DNA of 7,954 bases from Bacillota bacterium. Its GTDB lineage: Bacteria; Bacillota; Clostridia; Acetivibrionales; DSM-2933. Where the stretch lies: contig JAUZPS010000204.1 of the NCBI GenBank assembly GCA_030705945.1, positions 1 through 7,954 of the forward strand, given 5' to 3'. Shown piece after piece: positions 1 through 5,676 of the stretch; the first letter of the stretch is position 1; the number at the start of each line of letters is the position of its first letter. Below the pieces are notes generated by a model that made no database searches, was not told where the DNA came from, and saw only the letters and a list, made by a program, of their open reading frames with translations. A program made the translations under genes and the position numbers.

Positions 1-105
1 AATGGGATTGATAAGGAAGTATCTGAATTATCAGGGGCCATAAATATAGGATCTGATGGAGAAAAAGGCTTTAACCTTAATATGGAATTTCCCCTTCTTG
101 AATAG
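1..105 (+). CDS. Sensor histidine kinase, C-terminal end only (5' part outside the window)
   Basis: Frame 1 is open from the first base to a TAG at 103-105 and encodes 34 residues. The visible part (…SELSGAINIGSDGEKGFNLN…) matches the last part of the HATPase_c domain of the complete kinase at 360-2102, which reads ELSGSIIFGSDGEKGF near its end. In this family the stretch is the final beta-strand region of the ATP-binding domain, so the gene is very probably a second kinase of the same HisKA_3 type. Its sensor part cannot be seen. The DNA is also similar over the 36 bases from GGATCTGA (about 30 of 36 identical), which suggests a tandem duplication. There is no U-rich intrinsic terminator right after the stop; the palindrome at 119-200 follows 13 bp later. 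Confidence 0.8.
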   Translation, partial: NGIDKEVSELSGAINIGSDGEKGFNLNMEFPLLE

Positions 106-118
106 ATACCTTGATTCA

Positions 119-200
119 TAAGTTGCGAAAAGTTCAGCTTTTGATATTAAAATGCAGACGCATTAACTGCATTTTAATGTAAAATCTTTTTCGTAACTTA
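119..200. repeat. Compound palindrome downstream of the first kinase gene
   Basis: Outer arms 119-131 and 188-200 (TAAGTTGCGAAAA / TTTTCGTAACTTA) pair over 13 positions with one G-T. Inner arms 146-157 and 167-178 (ATTAAAATGCAG / CTGCATTTTAAT) pair perfectly over 12 bp around the 9-nt loop at 158-166. It could fold as an RNA hairpin at the end of the first kinase transcript, but no clean U-run follows the inner stem, so a classical terminator is doubtful. It abuts the next palindrome with only 2 bp between them. Confidence 0.7.
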
Positions 201-202
201 TA

Positions 203-307
203 TATATAAAAAGCACTATTAATCTTACATTTGACGGAGCAAAATAGCGAACGCTTTAACGTTATTTTGTGATAGGCAAATGTAAAAGATTAATTGCTTT
301 TTATATA
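203..307 (+). repeat. Palindromic element, copy 1 (upstream of the kinase gene)
   Basis: Perfect 13-bp outer arms lie at 203-215 and 295-307 (TATATAAAAAGCA / TGCTTTTTATATA). Inside is a 77-bp core at 218-294 that begins ATTAATCTTACATTTG and ends AAAAGATTAAT, with inner arms 240-249 / 260-269 (CAAAATAGCG / CGTTATTTTG, one G-T). The same core occurs in reverse complement at 6899-6976 with about four of five positions identical. The strand given is the orientation that reads towards the kinase gene. The core ends 65 bp before the kinase start codon. A regulatory site or a miniature transposable element are both possible. Confidence 0.8.
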
Positions 308-309
308 AT
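281..309 (+). promoter_or_regulatory. Possible sigma-A promoter for the kinase gene
   Basis: A perfect TATAAT lies at 304-309, and TGTAAA at 281-286 sits 17 bp upstream as a poor -35 (3 of 6). The -10 overlaps the right arm of the palindrome and the -35 lies inside its core, so the element would overlap the polymerase site. Transcription would start near 316 and give a leader of about 45 nt. The -35 is weak, so this is tentative. Confidence 0.3.
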
Positions 310-346
310 AGGGAATTTTATTATTTTTATTTGATTTTAAATGTTT

Positions 347-353
347 GGTGGGG
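347..353 (+). promoter_or_regulatory. Shine-Dalgarno site that decides the kinase start
   Basis: GGTGGGG is followed by 6 nt and then ATG at 360-362. The upstream in-frame TTG (345) and GTG (348) overlap this site and have no ribosome binding site of their own, so ATG 360 is preferred. Confidence 0.6.
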
Positions 354-359
354 ATTTTT

Positions 360-2102
360 ATGAATATCACAAAAATAATAGAGATATGTTTACAATTAAT
401 ATCTGCTGGAACAACTTTAATTACTTTTATTTATTTATTTTTAAGATGCAGAAAAACTTATTCCGTTCTAGGTTTTATGAGCTGTCAGGCGGTAGTGTTT
501 TTGTGGACGCTTATATATTCTCTAGAACTTGTTTTTGCTCATGACACAAATTCCAAAACTTTTTTTTTACTGCTAGAATGCAGTATTATTAGTTTTTTGG
601 GAACAAATTGGCTGACCTTCTGTTTATACCATTGCGGTAAAGTAACAAAGACTGTTAATAGGATTATTTTGCTTTGTTATACCATAACTATTATTTGCAG
701 TCTGCTATTTGCGACAAATTCAAAACATCATCTTTTATTTGTAAAGGTTGGCGTTTATGAAATTATCAGAGGCAGACTATTTTGGCTTTTAATAATAGTT
801 ATAATATTAGAAATGATGATAGGAGATTTTATTTTAATCCTGCATGCGTTAAGACAAAGGGGAGATGGGAAAAGACAGAGCATATTGCTGATTTTCGGAA
901 CTATTTGTCCAATGGTGTGCGCAACTCTTACACTTTCTACTATCGCGCCAAACGGGTTTGATCTTACCCCGCCAAGTTTTTCAGTAACCTTATTGTTCTA
1001 TGCTATTGCAATTTATAAATACAGGTTTTTAAATGTTGCGTCAATAGCTTTAAAATCGGTTGTGAGTAATATGCAGGAAGCTATTTTAATAGTTGATTGC
1101 AATAATAGTATAAGGTATATAAATGCCGCCTTTAAGAGGGCTTTTGATGGCTATCTGGATGCTCGTTTAGGACAGAGTGTAAAAGAATTAATGCCTGCTT
1201 TAAAAAATATAGTAACAAATAGTAATGAGCATATAGATTTATTTAATTCTATTGAGTCAGGGGAAAGAGAATTTTTACCAAGAGAAATTGAGCTAAATTT
1301 AGGCCATAAAGCATTTGTTGAAGTATATGTAAAATTTGCAACTGATAGGAACGGGAATAAGCTTGGGAGAATTCTGTCGTTGAATGACATAACGTATTAC
1401 AAAAACCTCATTGTGGAACTAAATAAAATGAACATGGAGATAGAAGACAACGCTGATATGGACATGGAGCTAACTATTCAGAAAGAAAAACACCGGATTG
1501 CAAGGGATTCTCACGACACGCTTGGAAGGAATATGACTTTATTGATTTCTTCGTTAGAACTGGCAGAGGCAAATCTTAATAAAGACAAGAATTACGCAAA
1601 ACAATTGATTTCCAACGCGATAGAATTTACAAGCGTTACAATTAATGAACTCAAAAAATCTATTGACGGAATATCGGAAACTAATATTGACAATAAAGGC
1701 ATAATGAATTCTCTGAACGAATTGATCCATAAATGGAATAAACTTGGAGTTAACATTGAATTGACAGCAACAGGGCCCATTCCTTCGCTTAGTTATAAAA
1801 GCTCAAAAGTATTGTTCAGAGTCTGTGAAGAAGCGATAACAAACTCCCAGAAGCATGGAAAAGCAAAAAATATCTCTATTGTAATTAAGTTTGGTCAGGA
1901 TAATATAAATTTAATTATTATGGATGACGGGATTGGTTGTTCAAAAGTTATAAAGGGTATGGGTTTATCCGGGATGGAAAACAGAATAAAAGAGTTAAGC
2001 GGCTCAATTATTTTCGGATCTGACGGGGAAAAAGGTTTTATCATTAATATTGATCTGCCGATTAATCAATCGGTGACTGTCGCTACATTAAAATCACTTT
2101 GA
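360..2102 (+). CDS. Membrane sensor histidine kinase (7TM-PAS-HisKA_3-HATPase)
   Basis: A 580-residue two-component sensor that should autophosphorylate and pass the phosphate to a NarL-type regulator. Residues about 5-220 hold roughly seven hydrophobic segments with short loops, resembling the clostridial HisKA_7TM sensor module. A PAS-like domain follows at about 230-345 (SNMQEAILIVDCNNSIRYIN). A short helical linker leads to the HisKA_3 box EKHRIARDSHDTLGRNM with phospho-acceptor His385. The HATPase has N-box EEAITNSQKHG (Asn495), DDGIGC (Asp522-Gly526) and GMGLSGMENR (from Gly533), so all catalytic motifs are present. ATG 360 is chosen for its Shine-Dalgarno site; the frame is open back to TTG 345. 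The response regulator lies 359 bp downstream on the same strand and is the likely partner, though the long gap argues for separate promoters. The sensed signal is unknown. Confidence 0.9.
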   Translation: MNITKIIEICLQLISAGTTLITFIYLFLRCRKTYSVLGFMSCQAVVFLWTLIYSLELVFAHDTNSKTFFLLLECSIISFLGTNWLTFCLYHCGKVTKTVNRIILLCYTITIICSLLFATNSKHHLLFVKVGVYEIIRGRLFWLLIIVIILEMMIGDFILILHALRQRGDGKRQSILLIFGTICPMVCATLTLSTIAPNGFDLTPPSFSVTLLFYAIAIYKYRFLNVASIALKSVVSNMQEAILIVDCNNSIRYINAAFKRAFDGYLDARLGQSVKELMPALKNIVTNSNEHIDLFNSIESGEREFLPREIELNLGHKAFVEVYVKFATDRNGNKLGRILSLNDITYYKNLIVELNKMNMEIEDNADMDMELTIQKEKHRIARDSHDTLGRNMTLLISSLELAEANLNKDKNYAKQLISNAIEFTSVTINELKKSIDGISETNIDNKGIMNSLNELIHKWNKLGVNIELTATGPIPSLSYKSSKVLFRVCEEAITNSQKHGKAKNISIVIKFGQDNINLIIMDDGIGCSKVIKGMGLSGMENRIKELSGSIIFGSDGEKGFIINIDLPINQSVTVATLKSL

Positions 2103-2220
2103 TAGTATCGAAAAAACATGTTAAGGGACGTTACAAAAAACTGATATAATAGGTATTGGTGATACAAAAACTGAACGGGATTTTTTGAAATCCTCTTAAT
2201 TTTCAAGACGCTCTTAAAAA
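2101..2220 (+). repeat. Imperfect direct repeat, copy 1 (directly after the kinase gene)
   Basis: Begins at the kinase stop codon. Blocks shared in the same order with 3096-3230 are GTATC followed by an A-run, CGTT-CAAAAA, TGATATAAT (2142-2150), TTTTTTGAAA (2181-2190), TCTTAATTTT (2194-2203) and CTTAA (2213-2217). Spacing between the first four blocks differs by only about 1 nt between copies; copy 2 then has about 11 extra bases before TCTTAATTTT. GGATTT / AAATCC (2178-2193) forms a small hairpin in this copy. TGATATAAT is a perfect extended -10, so this copy could drive transcription towards the response regulator. No protein is encoded. It may be a decayed insertion-sequence end or MITE. 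Confidence 0.6.
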
Positions 2221-2310
2221 GATATAACAACATTTTCAAATTTGTCAAGTAAAAAATCGATATTTCATAAAGTAATGACTCTGGTCACAACTTCTTCATA
2301 ATAGCTTGAT

Positions 2311-2358
2311 TTGAGTTTTGGGTTATTGTACGATTATTATTGTTGAACTCAATTTTTT
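2311..2358 (+). terminator. Weak hairpin plus T-run, possible terminator or attenuator
   Basis: TTGAGTT (2311-2317) pairs with AACTCAA (2346-2352), and six T follow directly (2353-2358). The stem is only 7 bp and AT-rich with a 28-nt loop, so termination would be inefficient. If real, it would end the kinase transcript or attenuate read-through into the regulator. Confidence 0.3.
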
Positions 2359-2422
2359 GCAAAATAAATAGAAGTCTTAAAAAGTATACTTAGGGAAGAT
2401 TAGAGAGGCTAAAGATAGAGCA

Positions 2423-2437
2423 TTGTAAGCGCTTTTT
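2423..2437 (+). promoter_or_regulatory. cre-like / LacI-family operator candidate
   Basis: TTGTAAGCGCTTTTT fits the CcpA catabolite-response consensus WTGNAANCGNWNNCW except for the penultimate C, and it is centred on the 8-bp palindrome AAGCGCTT. It lies 15 bp before the Shine-Dalgarno site of the response regulator, where a bound protein could act as a roadblock. A single match in AT-rich DNA is weak evidence. Confidence 0.3.
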
Positions 2438-2461
2438 AAAAAAGATAAACATGGAGGGAAA

Positions 2462-3091
2462 ATGATAAAAGTACTTGTTACAGATGATGAAGAATTGATA
2501 AGAAAAAGCGTGAAACTAAAATTAGATCAGGATGGAGAAATAGAAGTAGTAGCAACTGCGGCTAATGGATTGGAAGCGGTTGAACTTTGCGGAATACATA
2601 TGCCTGACATTGTTCTTATGGACATAAAAATGCCTGAATGCGATGGTATCGAAGCGACCCGTTTGATTACGTCCATGTACAAATCAATTAAAGTCATAAT
2701 GCTAACTAGTTTTATCGATGAGCCAAAACTTAGAAATGCGCTTAATAATGGCGCAAAGGGTTATATTTGCAAAGATTGGGACTCGAGTAAGATAATATCA
2801 GTTGTAAAAGAGCCTAATGGTAATATTGTTATGATTGATAAACCGGTAATTGATCTATTATTTAATCATACTGAGGAGGATATTCAATTTAGTGAACATG
2901 AGAAAAAGATCATGCTTCTGATACTAGAAGGTATGAGCACAGAAAACATGAGCGCTAAGATATTCTTAAGTCAGGGAACGATTAAAAACATAATATCCGG
3001 TCTCTTGAAAAAGCTTGGGCTTAACGATCGAGTACAACTTGCAGTATATGCTGCCAAATATTTTACATGGCATGAGATGCCAAAGATTTAG
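2462..3091 (+). CDS. NarL/FixJ-family response regulator (REC + LuxR HTH)
   Basis: A 209-residue cytoplasmic transcription factor, the usual length for the family. The receiver domain spans about 1-118: acidic pocket Asp8-Asp9, phospho-acceptor Asp54 in VLMDIKMPECDG, switch Thr82 in IMLTSF and conserved Lys104 in YICKDWD. A linker leads to the LuxR-type helix-turn-helix at about 140-203 (FSEHEKKIMLLILEGMSTEN, then SQGTIKNIISGLLKKLGLND). The recognition helix has NIIS where many relatives have NHIS. The start is set by GGAGGG, 3 nt before the ATG, a rather short spacing. It is the expected output partner of the HisKA_3 kinase upstream, since this kinase class pairs with LuxR-type regulators. 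Target genes are unknown. A cre-like box lies just upstream and a direct-repeat copy follows within 5 bp of the stop. Confidence 0.92.
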   Translation: MIKVLVTDDEELIRKSVKLKLDQDGEIEVVATAANGLEAVELCGIHMPDIVLMDIKMPECDGIEATRLITSMYKSIKVIMLTSFIDEPKLRNALNNGAKGYICKDWDSSKIISVVKEPNGNIVMIDKPVIDLLFNHTEEDIQFSEHEKKIMLLILEGMSTENMSAKIFLSQGTIKNIISGLLKKLGLNDRVQLAVYAAKYFTWHEMPKI

Positions 3092-3095
3092 ATAA

Positions 3096-3230
3096 GGTAG
3101 TATCAAAAAAACTTAGCAACTGGTCGTTTCAAAAACTTGATATAATGGGTTTTCGTCGTATAAACTTGAACAAGGAATTTTTTGAAACGCCCTAAGAGGC
3201 ATCTTAATTTTAAATGCCAAACTTTCTTAA
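3096..3230 (+). repeat. Imperfect direct repeat, copy 2 (directly after the regulator gene)
   Basis: Homologous to 2101-2220 through the same ordered blocks, including TGATATAAT at 3138-3146 and TTTTTTGAAA at 3178-3187. This copy also has a perfect 11-bp inverted repeat, CGTTTCAAAAA (3125-3135) / TTTTTGAAACG (3179-3189), framing the TGATATAAT. A further small hairpin is formed by GGCAT / ATGCC around 3198-3217. It is non-coding. The preserved extended -10 and inverted arms suggest a mobile-element end or a conserved regulatory cassette. Confidence 0.6.
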
Positions 3231-3433
3231 CGCAAATTTAGCAGCCATAAGAAGAATTATGTTTACAGAGATATGGCTGCAAAAATATTAATGATTTGGG
3301 AAAGTAGAGCTAAATAATAAAATAAAACAGGAAATAATATTTAGAGCACATTATTTATTTTTTTTGGGGAGTTTCTGGTTTTGTAAATATTGTAAATTTT
3401 GAGTTTAATACCACTGAAATAATCAAAAATAAG
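3231..3433. other. Non-coding stretch between convergent genes
   Basis: No gene is supportable here. GCAGCCATA (3241-3249) and TATGGCTGC (3272-3280) form a 9-bp stem with a 22-nt loop but no following U-run on either strand. AAATAAT (3332-3338) / ATTATTT (3350-3356), followed by an A and eight T (3358-3365), is a weak terminator-like structure on the + strand that could end the regulator transcript. Confidence 0.45.
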
Positions 3434-3469
3434 AAAACGAACTGTAAGATATTTAATACAGTTCGTTTT
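3434..3469 (-). terminator. Intrinsic terminator of the acd-etfBA operon, probably bidirectional
   Basis: AAAACGAACTGTA (3434-3446) pairs perfectly with TACAGTTCGTTTT (3457-3469) around a 10-nt loop. Read on the minus strand it lies about 30 bp after the etfA stop, and the stem runs into TTTTCTTATTTTT, as expected for termination. On the + strand the stem ends in TTTT, so it may also stop read-through from the regulator side. Confidence 0.8.
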
Positions 3470-3498
3470 GCATTATAATTAGGTTTTATCTGGAATAA

Positions 3499-4692
3499 CT
3501 ATCCAAGTCTTGATTTAAATTCGCTTATCAATGCAGGTAGCACCTCTAAAACATCTCCGACAATTCCGAAGGTTGCTATTTTGAATATAGGAGCGTCGGG
3601 ATTTTTGTTTATTGCGATTATTGTATCTGAGGATGACATCCCTGCAAGATGTTGAACAGCTCCTGAAATACCACAAGCAAAATAGACTTTTGGACCAACT
3701 GTTTTACCTGTCTGACCAACCTGATGAGAATACTCAATCCAACCGGAATCTACAACTGCGCGGGATGCGCCGACAGCGGCCCCAAGGGTTTTGGCAAGCT
3801 CTTCAACTAAAGATATATTTTTCGGGTCTCCAATACCTCTTCCTGCAGAAACAATTATATCAGCTTCAGTAAGATTAACCATTTCACATAAGTTGTTTAC
3901 CACGTTTACAACCTTTACAGAAACAACTTCAGGTATATTAACATCGGCTCTGATAATTTTGCCTACCCTTGACTTGTCAGGTTCCATAGCTTTCATGACC
4001 TTTGGTCTGACTGTGGACATCTGAGGTCTGTGGTTCGGGCAAATGATGGTAGCCATCAGATTGCCGCCGAAGGCAGGTCTTGTTTGAAGAAGAATCTTTT
4101 TGTCAGGATCAATTTCAAGGGAAGTGCAATCAGCAGTAAGACCAGTATTAAGCCTTGAAGATACCCTTGGAGCTAAAGATCTTCCATAAGTTGTGGCGCC
4201 TAATAAAACAATTTCGGGTTTGTATTTTTGTATCAATTGTACAAAAATATCGCTGTAAGCTTCGTCATTGTAAAGCTTTAATGTAGGGTGATCAACCATG
4301 TAGACATTATCTGCGCCATAGGATATGAGAGTTCTGGCAGCTTCTTCAACATTATCGCCAAAAAGTACAGCTGACAACTGAACATTTAAATTATCTGCTA
4401 GTTTGCGACCTTCCCCAAGGAGTTCGAAAGCAACATTGGCTGGCGTACCTCCAACTTGTTCTCCAAAAACCCAAACGCCCTTGTACGAAGCTAGATCATA
4501 GGAATACGCAACTTCATCTTTTTTAAAGTCAATGGCTTCGAATTTGCAAGAGGATACGCAGGCGCCGCACATAGTACAGTTTTCTAAAATCTGAGCCTTT
4601 TTATCCTCAACTTTTATGGCTCCAAATGGACAACTGCCTATACATATCTTACAACCTATACACTTTTCTATTTGGATATTAATACTAGCCAT
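3499..4692 (-). CDS. etfA: Electron transfer flavoprotein alpha subunit with N-terminal 2[4Fe-4S] ferredoxin domain
   Basis: A 397-residue cytoplasmic subunit, about 60 residues longer than plain EtfA. The extension (about 1-58) is a bacterial ferredoxin domain with CIGCKICIGSCP and CTMCGACVSSC; Cys11/14/17/49 and Cys21/39/42/45 should bind two [4Fe-4S] clusters. The ETF alpha N-terminal domain follows (about 70-255), then the FAD-binding C-terminal domain with SAGRGIGDPKN, VGASRAVVDSGWIEYSHQVG and the typical GPKVYFACGISGAVQHLAGM stretch. With EtfB it should carry electrons between NADH, ferredoxin and the acyl-CoA dehydrogenase. Fused ferredoxin domains are known in CarE of caffeyl-CoA reductase and in the lactate dehydrogenase ETF subunit LctC. 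ATG 4692 is preceded by GGAGGT (4707-4702), 9 nt away. It sits 16 bp after etfB and is surely co-transcribed with it. Confidence 0.93.
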   Translation of the reverse strand: MASINIQIEKCIGCKICIGSCPFGAIKVEDKKAQILENCTMCGACVSSCKFEAIDFKKDEVAYSYDLASYKGVWVFGEQVGGTPANVAFELLGEGRKLADNLNVQLSAVLFGDNVEEAARTLISYGADNVYMVDHPTLKLYNDEAYSDIFVQLIQKYKPEIVLLGATTYGRSLAPRVSSRLNTGLTADCTSLEIDPDKKILLQTRPAFGGNLMATIICPNHRPQMSTVRPKVMKAMEPDKSRVGKIIRADVNIPEVVSVKVVNVVNNLCEMVNLTEADIIVSAGRGIGDPKNISLVEELAKTLGAAVGASRAVVDSGWIEYSHQVGQTGKTVGPKVYFACGISGAVQHLAGMSSSDTIIAINKNPDAPIFKIATFGIVGDVLEVLPALISEFKSRLG

Positions 4693-4708
4693 TCTATTTA
4701 TACCTCCG

Positions 4709-5503
4709 TTATTTACATGTCTTAAACTGCATGTTAATCATCTTGTCAACAAGGCTTTTAGCTTGTTCTTGAGGTGTTCCTTCAAGCATTTCGCTCTGTA
4801 CTTCGTGTACGGGAACAAAAGTTTTCACAACCTGGGTAGGAGAGCCGCGAAGTCCGCATAGATTTTTATCAGCATTGATATCATCAGCTGTCCAGACTGT
4901 AACATTAGCTTTTTTGGCTCTCATCATGCCTTTAATTGAGGGAAGTCTTGGTTCGTTGATTTCTTTAACAACAGTAATTACAGCAGGCAAAGACATTTCG
5001 ATGACTTCGTAGCCGTCTTCAGTCATTCTCTGGCATCTGATATAGCCTTCACGTATTTCTTCAATTTTGCGAATATATGTTGAGTGTGGTATTTTAAGTT
5101 TTTCAGCAAGGGATGGACCTACCTGAGCAGTATCTCCATCAGTAGCTTGCTTGCCGCAGATAATCAAATCATAGCTTCCCAACTTTTTTATGCCCATTGA
5201 AAGCGCATAGGAGGTAGCTAAAGTGTCAGCGCCGGCAAATGCTCTATCGCTTAATAAAACTGTTTCATCAGCGCCTAATGCTATTGTTTCTTTCAATAGG
5301 TCTGCGACAGTCGGAATACCCATACTCATAACTGTAACTTTACCGCTTGTTTTATCCTTTATTCTAAGGCCCTCTTCTAAAGCATATGTGTCAAAAGGAT
5401 TGATTATAGCTTCAACGCCTTCTCGGATTATTGTATTTGTCTCTTTGTTCATTTTAACTTCATTTGTACCTGGAACCTGTTTAACGCAAACAATAATATT
5501 CAA
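4709..5503 (-). CDS. etfB: Electron transfer flavoprotein beta subunit
   Basis: Encodes 264 residues of a cytoplasmic EtfB, close to the family's usual 260. The N-terminus IIVCVKQVPGTNEVKM, the segment INPFDTYALEEGLRIKD, and GKQATDGDTAQVGPSLAEKL are hallmark ETF-beta nucleotide-binding motifs. In bifurcating ETFs this subunit holds the FAD that takes a hydride from NADH. Start choice: GTG at 5512 would give three more residues (MNK), but its only Shine-Dalgarno candidate is one base away. TTG at 5503 has GGGGTG (5517-5512) 8 nt upstream and gives MNIIVCVKQVP, the family's normal beginning. The gene lies between the acyl-CoA dehydrogenase (173-bp gap with two hairpins) and etfA (16-bp gap). 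Confidence 0.92.
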   Translation of the reverse strand: MNIIVCVKQVPGTNEVKMNKETNTIIREGVEAIINPFDTYALEEGLRIKDKTSGKVTVMSMGIPTVADLLKETIALGADETVLLSDRAFAGADTLATSYALSMGIKKLGSYDLIICGKQATDGDTAQVGPSLAEKLKIPHSTYIRKIEEIREGYIRCQRMTEDGYEVIEMSLPAVITVVKEINEPRLPSIKGMMRAKKANVTVWTADDINADKNLCGLRGSPTQVVKTFVPVHEVQSEMLEGTPQEQAKSLVDKMINMQFKTCK

Positions 5504-5511
5504 TTTATTCA

Positions 5512-5517
5512 CACCCC
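5512..5517 (-). promoter_or_regulatory. Shine-Dalgarno site that decides the etfB start
   Basis: GGGGTG on the minus strand lies 8 nt before TTG 5503 but overlaps the alternative GTG start at 5512, which favours the TTG. Confidence 0.5.
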
Positions 5518-5567
5518 AACTTTATTGTATTTTTGCTTATATAAATCATGAAAAGAATTTTAGGTAA

Positions 5568-5596
5568 GCGAATGAAGTTAAAGCATCTTCATTTGC
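5568..5596 (-). other. Intercistronic hairpin 2 between acyl-CoA dehydrogenase and etfB
   Basis: GCGAATGAAG (5568-5577) and CTTCATTTGC (5587-5596) form a 10-bp stem with one G-T pair and a 9-nt loop. No U-run follows on the minus strand, so it is not a plain terminator. It lies about 65 bp upstream of the etfB start, within the operon leader or spacer. Confidence 0.55.
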
Positions 5597-5630
5597 AAAA
5601 ATAATATGGAAATTTTAGAGTTATGTATCT

Positions 5631-5667
5631 ATAAAGGGCTTCAACTGTTATTATTGAAGCCCTTTAT
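5631..5667 (-). other. Intercistronic hairpin 1, 9 bp after the acyl-CoA dehydrogenase stop
   Basis: ATAAAGGGCTTCAA (5631-5644) pairs perfectly with TTGAAGCCCTTTAT (5654-5667) over 14 bp with a 9-nt loop. On the minus strand, where the operon is read, the stem is followed by AGATACATAAC rather than a U-run. Termination should therefore be weak, and a role in mRNA processing, stability or uneven expression is plausible. A T-rich run exists only on the + strand side, where no + gene lies upstream to be terminated. Confidence 0.6.
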
Positions 5668-5676
5668 TTTTTATAA

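Larger units (their letters stand above)
2221..2461. other. Non-coding stretch between kinase and regulator genes
   Basis: AT-rich, with no supportable gene on either strand. It holds a weak hairpin followed by a T-run (2311-2358), a TATACT (2385-2390) lacking a well-spaced -35, a palindromic cre-like box (2423-2437) and the response-regulator Shine-Dalgarno site GGAGGG (2453-2458). Confidence 0.5.

Noticed and set aside
341..544. 67-codon + ORF starting at ATG 341
   Set aside because: It overlaps the start of the kinase in another frame. The ribosome binding site GGTGGGG lies inside it and serves ATG 360; the product has no recognisable domain.
2066..2248. 60-codon minus ORF across the first direct repeat
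   Set aside because: It overlaps the 3' end of the kinase, has no ribosome binding site, and the homologous repeat copy at 3096-3230 shows no matching conserved protein.
3241..3280. GCAGCCATA / TATGGCTGC hairpin as a regulator terminator
   Set aside because: The loop is 22 nt and A-rich sequence, not T, follows the stem on the + strand; no U-run on the minus strand either.
3612..4024. Two + strand ORFs inside etfA
   Set aside because: They are antisense to well-supported etfA codons, with no ribosome binding site or family resemblance.
4616..4861. 81-codon + ORF across the etfB-etfA junction
   Set aside because: It runs antisense to two well-supported genes and over their ribosome binding site; shadow ORF.
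5223..5567. 114-codon + ORF opposite the etfB start
   Set aside because: Its hydrophobic-looking translation is the complement of etfB codons; no Shine-Dalgarno site.
5631..5667. Classical intrinsic terminator ending the acyl-CoA dehydrogenase transcript
   Set aside because: The T-run lies on the + strand side only; in the direction of transcription the stem is followed by mixed sequence, so it is listed as a hairpin.
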